The position numbers and the translations under genes are program-made. Shown in pieces: positions 49,654-56,274 of a DNA stretch of 56,274 bases. How positions within the stretch are numbered: position 1 is the first letter of the stretch; every line of letters begins with the position of its first letter. The notes below the pieces were generated by a model that saw only the letters and a list, made by a program, of their open reading frames with translations, had not been told where the DNA came from and made no database searches. This stretch comes from Candidatus Faecousia faecigallinarum (lineage in GTDB: Bacteria; Bacillota; Clostridia; Oscillospirales; Oscillospiraceae). The stretch lies in the NCBI GenBank assembly GCA_018712145.1, contig DVHJ01000019.1, forward strand, positions 1 to 56,274. The letters are read 5' to 3'.

Positions 49654-52548
49654 TTCCGCCGTAATGGTAATGAGCTTTGAACGAACCAACTGACTGTCAA
49701 AATAAATCTCCAGTTGGTAGCTGCCGGGGGTTTCCAGCCCTTCACTGAATTCGCCCAGATACAAATTGTCCGTCCACATGGTATGCCACGGCGCCGTGCC
49801 TACGGTATATTTTACCGGCGTCCCCTGTTCGTCCCGGAGAACCACCAAGGTTTGCACCTCAGCATCGCTGTTCTCCCGGCCGCCGTTGTCTACCAGCAGG
49901 AAGCCAATGCTCTGCCCCGGAGCAAAGTTATCCGACTGGGGCACACTGTTCAAATCGCCGGCATCCCAGTCCTCATTGTCCGGTGCAGGGAAAGTGGCAA
50001 TGTCAATATCCCCGTTGGTGAGACCAAACCCGGAAAAGTCCTGGGCCTCCGGCGTAGTCGCCGTAAAGACGCCATCCCCAAATACCGTTGTGCCGTCCGC
50101 CGTTTGAATCTGGAAGGTATAGGTCGTGCCAGGCAGAACCGGATCAATCGTAACAGCCGATTCCGCCGTCTGGATGGAACCAGTGGCTTCCGGACTGTCG
50201 CCAAAGCTGTACAGGAACACCCAGTCCCCGGCCATCGTACCAGTGTACGTCCAGGAAGCGGTAATTATCCCCGGCTCCTCTGTGTTCACCTGGAAATCCT
50301 GGACAAAGACAGGATTTGCCGTCATGGAGAATTGGGCATTCTCAGACATGCCTTCCGCCGTTACCCGAATGGTATGGCTGACAGTGGCATCAATTCCTTC
50401 AAAGGTGACAGAACAACCTTGCACTGTCTGGGAAACATGATAATCCCCGCCGTCATCGCAAGTAACCGTCCAGCTGGCCACCGGCGTCTCCGGCTCGTCC
50501 CAGGCAACAGTCACCCGGTCTTCGGCAATCTCCGTCACATGCAGGTTTTGTGCAATTACCACCGGACTTGGCGTAGCGGTGATGGAAACCGTACCCCCCA
50601 GGTGGATCTCCTCACCGGCAGACAGGCGGAAGGTGTAGGGCGTGCCCACCGTCAAGCCAGTCAGCGTCTGGGTATGGCCAGTGAAGGTAACCGACTGCTC
50701 TGCGCCGCCCTCCGGTCCGTAGAACAACGTCCACTGAGACGGCTCTGTGCCGTCGGAGGTAAAGCTCAAAATCATTGTGCCGTCTTCCCCGCCGGTGAGG
50801 GCGGTGAATGCCGTAATCTCTGTCATCAACGGCGTGGTATAGCTGATCCGCGTCTGCCCGGTCAGTCTATGGAAGCCGGAAATAGACACGCTGATGGTAT
50901 ACTGGGTATTGGGATTCAGGCCAGTGAAGGTGGCTCTGCCATCCTGGAGCTGAGCAGAATAAGTATTGCCATAGGTATCCTGGCAGCTCAGGCGCAGATC
51001 GGCAGGGTCGGCCCCGGTACTCAGGGATACCGTGAGAGAGTCCAAAGTCACATCCACGACTTCCAGGCTGTCCACGGGGATGCAGTAAACACTGCGGTAG
51101 AAATAAAGTCCGCCTACCACAAGCGCGGCAATCACCGCCAACACCCCCAGGAAGATCAGCGGTTTTTTCACGGAAAAATGGGGCTTGGGGAACAAACCCG
51201 CTTCCCCTTCCGCCGGGCCGCTGTCCTCCTCCGGCGGTTCCTCCTCTGCCGGTGCGGGATTCGCCGTCTCTTCCGGTTCTTCCGGCAACGGCCGGTTTAC
51301 CCCCGGTATTTCCAAGAATGTCTCCGCCCGGCTGAGGATCTCCGCCAGCTCCTGATCCTGCACCGGCCCAGCCTGATCCTCCTCACCCGGCAACGTCTCA
51401 TCCTCCGGTTCGTCCGCCGCTACAGAGGCTGGCGGTGCTGGCTCAGCAGCCTCCGGAGGCGAGGCAGCCGGGCTACCATCATCCGCTTTCGCTGCGGCAT
51501 CTGGGTCCTTCTCAGCCGGTTGGGCATGCACTTCCTCCAACTCAGCGCCCGGCGTTACCTCCGGCTCCTCTGAGGGAAGGTCTACCGTATCCAAAACAGG
51601 GTCATTTACAATGGGCGGCGCAATCAGCGAATCGTTTACCGGATTGCGCTGCATATAGCTAACGATTGCCTGGCCCATTTCCTCCGGGCTTTGCCACCGG
51701 GCGTTGGGGTCAAATGCCACCGCTTTCAGTAAGACGGCTGCTAATTCGTAGTCAGCATACTTTGGCGGCGGCAGTTCCTCCCCAGCCAGACGGCGCTTTT
51801 CCCCATCAGATTGACCATCTTCATCAAACGGACCGGCGCCGCCGTTATAAATCCGGTACAGCAACATGCCCAGGGCATAAATATCCATGGTAGTGTTTGG
51901 TTCGGCAAAGTCATCAAACAGCTCCGGCGCCGTATAGATACTGCGGTATTTGTCCGGAAACGTGGAATAGGGCAACTCATCCAGGGCAACAAACCCCAAA
52001 TCCCCCAGCTGGTATTGCTTTTGCTGGGTAATGAACACATTCTCCGGCTTCAGATCCTGATACAGATAGCCGGCCTTCCGGGCAATGGTTAAGGCAGCAC
52101 ACAGGTCAATGCCCAAATTCACCGCGCCCAAGTGGGTCATGGTGTGGCGCTTGGTGTAAGCCGAAAGCGTTGTCCGGTACGGACTGAGCACCCATACATC
52201 TACGCCAACCTCGCCATCCGCCTTGGGCGTGGTCTGGCAGTTATAAAAGGGGACGAAGCCTCGGGTCTGGGCCAAGTCAGCCAACACATGGATTTCCGCT
52301 TCCAGCGCCTTGGCCAAGCCGTCATAATACAATTGAGCGGCGTTGCGGTCTGCGCACGCGCCGGTGAGCAACATGGCATCCACCTGAATCTGGGATTCCG
52401 GGATGGATATCTGCTTTAAAATGAATTTTTCCTTTGTGACAGTGTGAATTGCGGGGCAGCAAGTGATACCATTGTGGCTACTAAAGGGCTTCCCCAGGGA
52501 AAACTCGTCCAGCAATGGGGACACGGTCTTTGCATCCGGCAAATCCAT
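49651..52548 (-). CDS. Membrane Ser/Thr protein kinase with four extracellular Fn3-like domains
   Basis: A 965-residue protein from ATG 52548 (AAGGAGG is very close; a TTG two codons later has better spacing). Kinase domain about 1-300: FILKQIS lysine, YQDLKPENVF catalytic loop (HRD replaced by YQD, Asp-Lys-Asn kept), GDLGF in place of DFG, and YTAPEL. The Gly-rich loop is not recognisable. An acidic Pro/Glu linker follows, then a TM helix at about 461-482 (LIFLGVLAVIAALVVGG), four Fn3-like modules and a final ~110-residue beta domain (LGEFSEGLETPGSYQLEIYF). Kinase inside, sensor outside; PASTA repeats are absent. Probably active, with a variant fold. Divergent from the zinc-ribbon/BIG2 gene. 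Confidence 0.85.
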   Translation of the reverse strand: MDLPDAKTVSPLLDEFSLGKPFSSHNGITCCPAIHTVTKEKFILKQISIPESQIQVDAMLLTGACADRNAAQLYYDGLAKALEAEIHVLADLAQTRGFVPFYNCQTTPKADGEVGVDVWVLSPYRTTLSAYTKRHTMTHLGAVNLGIDLCAALTIARKAGYLYQDLKPENVFITQQKQYQLGDLGFVALDELPYSTFPDKYRSIYTAPELFDDFAEPNTTMDIYALGMLLYRIYNGGAGPFDEDGQSDGEKRRLAGEELPPPKYADYELAAVLLKAVAFDPNARWQSPEEMGQAIVSYMQRNPVNDSLIAPPIVNDPVLDTVDLPSEEPEVTPGAELEEVHAQPAEKDPDAAAKADDGSPAASPPEAAEPAPPASVAADEPEDETLPGEEDQAGPVQDQELAEILSRAETFLEIPGVNRPLPEEPEETANPAPAEEEPPEEDSGPAEGEAGLFPKPHFSVKKPLIFLGVLAVIAALVVGGLYFYRSVYCIPVDSLEVVDVTLDSLTVSLSTGADPADLRLSCQDTYGNTYSAQLQDGRATFTGLNPNTQYTISVSISGFHRLTGQTRISYTTPLMTEITAFTALTGGEDGTMILSFTSDGTEPSQWTLFYGPEGGAEQSVTFTGHTQTLTGLTVGTPYTFRLSAGEEIHLGGTVSITATPSPVVIAQNLHVTEIAEDRVTVAWDEPETPVASWTVTCDDGGDYHVSQTVQGCSVTFEGIDATVSHTIRVTAEGMSENAQFSMTANPVFVQDFQVNTEEPGIITASWTYTGTMAGDWVFLYSFGDSPEATGSIQTAESAVTIDPVLPGTTYTFQIQTADGTTVFGDGVFTATTPEAQDFSGFGLTNGDIDIATFPAPDNEDWDAGDLNSVPQSDNFAPGQSIGFLLVDNGGRENSDAEVQTLVVLRDEQGTPVKYTVGTAPWHTMWTDNLYLGEFSEGLETPGSYQLEIYFDSQLVRSKLITITAE

Positions 52549-52698
52549 CGCCTCCTTAAAAACAGTCACTACCTTATATGATAAGCGAAAAAGGCGAAAA
52601 AAGCAACAGGATTGTAGTTGTTTTATGGGTGAGAAAATGATAAGATAACGTCGAAGCGCGGCGGGCACTGCGCCTGTACCGAAACGGAGGGAATAACG

Positions 52699-54171
52699 TT
52701 GAGCAAAATCATCTGTGAATATTGTGGAACAATCTATGATTCCAATGAAGGCCGCTGCCCAATCTGTGGCGCAAACCAAGCAGCCGGCGGGGAATCCGCG
52801 CCGGTTCAGGCAAAAGAAGCCACGCCGTCTATGGATGACACCATTATCGCCGTGGACGGACTGCTGCCGAAAGGTAACCCGAAAGAACCGGCGGGACAGC
52901 CAGAAAAGAAACCGGCCGCCCAAAGGGAAACCGAAGTAACATCCACAGAGCCGGTCTGGCCAGAACCGGAAGAAAGCCAGCCCGAGGCAGATGCACCAAA
53001 AAAGCCATCCATTCCAACAGAGTTAACGGAAGAAAAGCCAGAAGAAAAACAGAAATCCCGGCCGGTCCAGCCAACGGAGTCCGGCAAAGCAGCCAGGGAT
53101 ACCGGCAAGCCATTCAGGGCAAAACCGGCAGAGGGAGCTCCCCAGAGGGAAGAGGCGCCCAGTGAACCGCCAAAACCCATTGCCGCCAAGAAGCAGGGCG
53201 TGTCCCGCCGGGATCAAATCACCTGCGCCATTTTGGGCGTCGCAGTTGCCCTGTTTGCTTTGTATATCGGTTACCGTTTCGCCCGGCCCTACCTGTTCCC
53301 GAATCGTGGCAGTTCTGCCGAAACCACCGAACCGGCGGCGCTGAACGCCTGCCAAGCTGTAACCGCCGATGCCAGCATTACCTTCCATGCCCCCGGGGAA
53401 AGCCGGCTGCTGTCCGTTACCCTAACCCCGGCAGACACCACCGACACACTCAGCTTCCAATCCAGCGATCCCAGCGTGGCTACCGTCACTGCCGAGGGTA
53501 CTGTGGTGGCCGTGGCCCCTGGCCAGGCAACCATCACCATCACCTGTGGTCAAGCCCAGGCGGTGTGCAACGTAGTGTGCGACTGGGCAAGCACCGGCAC
53601 CACGGCGGCCACCGGCCCGGCGGAAACCACGGAGCCTGGGGAAACCACCGAACCGGCGGAAACCACGGAGCCCGCAGAACCCGATGGGGAGCTGTCCCTG
53701 GATCGGGAGGACATCACCTTCTTCCAGTTGGGAGAAACCACCCGGCTGCGGGTATCCGGCCTGGACGCCAGCCAGCTCACCTGGTCCAGCGACAACAGCG
53801 CCGTCGCTTCCGTCACCAGCAGCGGCCTGGTCACCGCCGAAGCGCCGGGCACCACCCGGATTCGGGCCACCTACGGCGGACAGGAGCTGGTATGCATCGT
53901 GCGGTGCAATTTTGAAGAAGAAGAGCCTACCGAGTCCTCCGGCTCTGCCACCATCAGCCACACTGACGTCACCCTCACCGTGGACGAGAGCTTCACCCTC
54001 CGCTTGGAGGACAGCGAGGGCAACACCTTAGAGGTAACCTGGACCCCAGGCAACACCAACGTGTGTACAGTCAGCGGAAATACCGTCACCGCCGTGGGCG
54101 CTGGATACACGGAAATCACCGCCACTTACGATGGGGAAACTTACACCTGCATCGTCCGGGTAAGAGAATAA
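52699..54171 (+). CDS. Zinc-ribbon membrane protein with three extracellular BIG2 domains
   Basis: A 490-residue protein with a TTG start after GGAGGGAATAACG. A zinc ribbon CEYCG...CPICG at residues 6-24; a Pro/Glu/Lys-rich linker; a TM helix about 177-197 (ITCAILGVAVALFALYIGY); then three Ig-like BIG2 domains (about 218-300, 330-402, 415-490), each with the SSDPSVATV/SSDNSAVASV-type strand and a TEGTVVAVAPG/SGLVTAEAPG-type turn. TTEPAETTEPAE repeats separate the first two. The topology mirrors the divergent kinase: cytosolic N-terminus, one TM, extracellular beta modules. The linker is rich in Thr/Ser and could be a phosphorylation target; that is inference. Confidence 0.82.
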   Translation: MSKIICEYCGTIYDSNEGRCPICGANQAAGGESAPVQAKEATPSMDDTIIAVDGLLPKGNPKEPAGQPEKKPAAQRETEVTSTEPVWPEPEESQPEADAPKKPSIPTELTEEKPEEKQKSRPVQPTESGKAARDTGKPFRAKPAEGAPQREEAPSEPPKPIAAKKQGVSRRDQITCAILGVAVALFALYIGYRFARPYLFPNRGSSAETTEPAALNACQAVTADASITFHAPGESRLLSVTLTPADTTDTLSFQSSDPSVATVTAEGTVVAVAPGQATITITCGQAQAVCNVVCDWASTGTTAATGPAETTEPGETTEPAETTEPAEPDGELSLDREDITFFQLGETTRLRVSGLDASQLTWSSDNSAVASVTSSGLVTAEAPGTTRIRATYGGQELVCIVRCNFEEEEPTESSGSATISHTDVTLTVDESFTLRLEDSEGNTLEVTWTPGNTNVCTVSGNTVTAVGAGYTEITATYDGETYTCIVRVRE

Positions 54172-54189
54172 ACAACTATCAGCTTGTCA

Positions 54190-54426
54190 AAAAAGTCTCG
54201 CTTAAGTTCGCCGCTGCGGCAGCGAAAAAAGTGAAAATCATTTTCTGCCGGGGCGGTGTACCTGGCAGAAAATACATCTCAGGCTGCGAAGTGGGGGAAT
54301 TGTGGGCCTACGGCCCACAATTCCTGGGCGTAGCAGACTGCAAACTTCTGCCGGAAAGCCCCGAAGGGGTTTTTCGACAGTCTGAACTATGTATTCGGGG
54401 CCACTGGTCAAATCAGCGGCCCCGAA
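54190..54426. repeat. Hairpin-dense intergenic element
   Basis: Between the BIG2 gene and DUF378 nearly all the sequence pairs locally: ATTTTCTGCC/GGCAGAAAAT (54240-54273); GGAATTGTGGGCC/GGCCCACAATTCC with a 3-base loop (54296-54324); CAGACTG/CAGTCTG (54334-54384) enclosing AAAGCCCC/GGGGTTTT (54355-54373); and ATTCGGGGCC/GGCCCCGAAT (54393-54426). An imperfect TTCGCCGC/GCAGCGAA stem precedes them. No open frame. Could be a structured RNA, an attenuator or a mobile palindromic repeat. Confidence 0.6.
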
Positions 54427-54437
54427 TCGGTTATTTT
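54393..54437 (+). terminator. Terminator after the zinc-ribbon/BIG2 gene
   Basis: ATTCGGGGCC / GGCCCCGAAT with a 14-base loop, followed by CGGTTATTTTT on the plus strand. It may also end the DUF378 transcript on the minus strand. Confidence 0.75.
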
Positions 54438-54445
54438 TCCGCAGA

Positions 54446-54652
54446 TCAATCGGCGTAACCCACATGGCTGCGGCGGCGAAACAGTAGGCTCACACACCAC
54501 AGCCCGGCCAGACCCACCAGCGTGTAAATCACCCGGCTGACCACGGCAGTTTGGCCGCCAAACAGCCAGGCCACCAGATCAAACTGGAAAATGCCTACCA
54601 GGCCCCAGTTTACCGCACCGATAATGGATAACAGCAATGCAAGGGTGTCCAT
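54446..54652 (-). CDS. DUF378 small membrane protein
   Basis: A 68-residue protein from ATG 54652 (GGAAGG upstream); a longer frame to 54787 has no ribosome site and enters the divergent promoter. Two TM helices with the DUF378 pattern LLSIIGAVNWGLVGIFQFDLV and SRVIYTLVGLAGLWCVSLL, and a short basic tail. Function unknown. Confidence 0.88.
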   Translation of the reverse strand: MDTLALLLSIIGAVNWGLVGIFQFDLVAWLFGGQTAVVSRVIYTLVGLAGLWCVSLLFRRRSHVGYAD

Positions 54653-54739
54653 CTGTGTACCTTCCTTTCCTTGTGGATGGTGGTAGTATGGCCAGAGGCG
54701 TGGCCTTCTATTCTGGGAAAAAGATTGCCCCGGTACGCC

Positions 54740-54767
54740 TTGCATCTTTTCGAAAACGCTGTATAAT
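54740..54767 (+). promoter_or_regulatory. Promoter of the ABC exporter gene
   Basis: TTGCAT (54740-54745) and TATAAT (54762-54767), 16-base spacer; start near 54774, about 30 bases before the ATG. Confidence 0.65.
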
Positions 54768-54804
54768 GGAGGCGAAAATCTGAACAATAAGCGAGGAATG
54801 TACC

Positions 54805-56274
54805 ATGATGACTCCGGCGGAATACCGGAAAAAAAGCTCTCTGGGGATATTTTTTTCCTATTTTAAGGCTCACCGGCGGCTATTTGCTTTGGATATGGCC
54901 TGCGCCATGGTGATGGCCCTAATTGATCTGGCCTTCCCCCTGGTCTCCAGGACGGCCATGTACCAATGGCTGCCGGATAAGGCATACCGCACCTTTTTCC
55001 TGGTGATGGCGGCGGTGGTGGTGTGCTATATTATCCGCACAGCGCTAAATTATATTGTGTGCTATTGGGGCCACACCTTCGGCATTCTGGTGGAAGCGGA
55101 TATCCGGCGGGATATGTTCACCCATATGCAGGAGCTTGGCTTCGATTTTTACGACAAGAACCGCACCGGCCAGTTGATGAGCCGGCTGACCTCTGATCTG
55201 TTTGATCTAACAGAGCTTGCCCACCACGGGCCGGAAGACACGGTGATCTCCTGCATCACCATCCTGGGGGCATTGGGCATCATGTTTTCCATCCAGTGGA
55301 AGCTGGCCCTGGTGGTGGCCATTTTGCTGCCCATTTTTGCCCTGGTGGTGACCACCCAACGCAAGCGCATGTCCGCCGCCTCCAAAGCGGTCAAGCAGAA
55401 AATCGGCCACATCAATACAGAAATTGAATCTTCCCTGTCCGGTTTTCGCACCGCCAAGGCCTTCGCCAACGAGGGCTGGGAAAACAACCGGTTCTGCCGG
55501 GCAAACGGGAAGTACAGAACCTCCAAGCGGCAGTTCCACAAGGCAATGGCCCGATTCAACTCCACCATGGAGTTTTTCCTGTGCAGTCTTCAGGTGGTGG
55601 TCATTGCCGTGGGCGGCTGGCTGATTATGGACGGCCAAATGCAGCTGGCGGATCTGCTGACCTTTTCCCTGTACATCGGCACCTTTGTCAATCCGTTGCG
55701 CAAGCTGGCCAATTTCTCAGAAATGTTTGCCAGCGGCTTTGCCGGCCTGTCCCGCTTCCGGGAAATCATGGCCACGGAGCCCAGCCAGAAAGACGCGCCT
55801 GACGCGGTTGCCCTGGATAAGGCGGTGGGGAAAATTGACGTCAATAACGTGTCCTTTGCCTACGACGGAGATTTGGCCGTGCTGCACCATGTGGACCTGC
55901 ACATTCAGCCTGGGGAGACGGTGGCCATTGTCGGCCCCTCCGGCGGTGGCAAATCCACCCTCTGCCAGCTGGTACCCCGGTTTTACGACGTGTCCTCCGG
56001 CAGCATCTGCATAGACGGCACCGACATCCGAAAAATCACTCAGGCCTCCCTGCATCAGAACATTGGCATTGTCCAGCAGGATGTATTCCTGTTTGCCGAT
56101 ACGATTTTTGAGAACATCCGCTATGGCAAACCCGACGCCACTGAGGAAGAGGTCTACCAGGCGGCCAAACAGGCAGAGATTTATGAGGATATTATGGCCA
56201 TGCCCAACGGCTTTGATACCTATGTGGGCGAGCGTGGGGCACTGCTGTCCGGCGGCCAGAAGCAGCGGATCTCC
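54805..56274 (+). CDS. ABC exporter half-transporter (membrane + ATPase fusion), 3'-truncated by window
   Basis: The first 490 codons are present and the frame runs off the right edge. ATG 54805 follows GAGGA by 7 bases. Residues about 20-300 form the ABC_membrane domain with six TM helices (EADIRRDMFTHMQELGFDFYD and TGQLMSRLTSDL are typical coupling-helix sequences). The ATPase has Walker A VGPSGGGKST (near 380), Q-loop GIVQQDVFLF, and the signature LSGGQKQRIS at the very end; Walker B and the H-loop are missing from the window. An MsbA/LmrA-like type IV exporter of lipids, drugs or peptides; substrate not deducible. Confidence 0.93.
   Translation, partial: MMTPAEYRKKSSLGIFFSYFKAHRRLFALDMACAMVMALIDLAFPLVSRTAMYQWLPDKAYRTFFLVMAAVVVCYIIRTALNYIVCYWGHTFGILVEADIRRDMFTHMQELGFDFYDKNRTGQLMSRLTSDLFDLTELAHHGPEDTVISCITILGALGIMFSIQWKLALVVAILLPIFALVVTTQRKRMSAASKAVKQKIGHINTEIESSLSGFRTAKAFANEGWENNRFCRANGKYRTSKRQFHKAMARFNSTMEFFLCSLQVVVIAVGGWLIMDGQMQLADLLTFSLYIGTFVNPLRKLANFSEMFASGFAGLSRFREIMATEPSQKDAPDAVALDKAVGKIDVNNVSFAYDGDLAVLHHVDLHIQPGETVAIVGPSGGGKSTLCQLVPRFYDVSSGSICIDGTDIRKITQASLHQNIGIVQQDVFLFADTIFENIRYGKPDATEEEVYQAAKQAEIYEDIMAMPNGFDTYVGERGALLSGGQKQRIS

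Overview
The window reads as a chromosomal segment of a moderately GC-rich, Gram-positive anaerobe of the class Clostridia, probably an Oscillospiraceae/Ruminococcaceae-type gut bacterium. This is inferred from gene content and order only. The indicators are the Firmicutes block yqfC-yqfD-phoH-ybeY-era-yqzL-recO, several sporulation-family genes (YqfC, YqfD, YlbJ, DacF-like, GerMN), an S-layer-anchored protease, strong GGAGG ribosome sites and a cysteine desulfurase/DUF3343 pair. No rRNA, tRNA, CRISPR array, transposase or prophage gene was seen.

Layout. 1-1.9 kb: start of a cysteine desulfurase and DUF3343 (minus), a low-molecular-weight phosphatase with a DUF2284 protein (plus), and a small His-less HPr-like protein. 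2.0-3.3 kb: mtaB. 3.4-11.6 kb: a 2707-residue secreted subtilase with PA, choice-of-anchor-J, bacterial-repeat, 13 Cys/His-rich and three SLH modules. 11.8-23.7 kb: a winged-helix regulator, then a tightly packed minus-strand run, in transcription order comEC, holA, RNase M5-like, ABC-F, GNAT, alpha/beta hydrolase, NUDIX, UvrD/PcrA helicase, AlkD. 23.8-24.5 kb: non-coding DNA with MITE-like repeats ending in GTCATTGCGA. 24.8-27.8 kb: two membrane proteins, a lipoprotein and a phosphofructokinase.

28-42 kb is a minus-strand housekeeping block covering lipid carrier recycling (DUF368), CoA synthesis (coaD), rRNA methylation and processing (rsmD, ybeY, era), DNA repair (uvrC, mutS2, recO), a second His-less HPr-like protein and early sporulation genes (yqfC, yqfD). 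A GNAT gene between ybeY and era is broken in an A6 run that also forms a perfect -1 slippery heptamer. 42-43.5 kb: ylbJ and a small Cys-rich protein. 43.5-47.3 kb: comEA, response regulator, sensor kinase and GerMN lipoprotein, coupled by short gaps and ATGA overlaps. 47.4-49.6 kb: a DacF-type D,D-carboxypeptidase and a family-4 uracil-DNA glycosylase.

The least ordinary part is 49.6-54.4 kb. A membrane Ser/Thr kinase carrying four extracellular Fn3-like modules is divergent from a zinc-ribbon/TM/BIG2 protein of matching topology, and the latter is followed by a 240-bp stretch made almost entirely of hairpins. The window ends with a DUF378 membrane protein and the first 490 codons of an ABC exporter.
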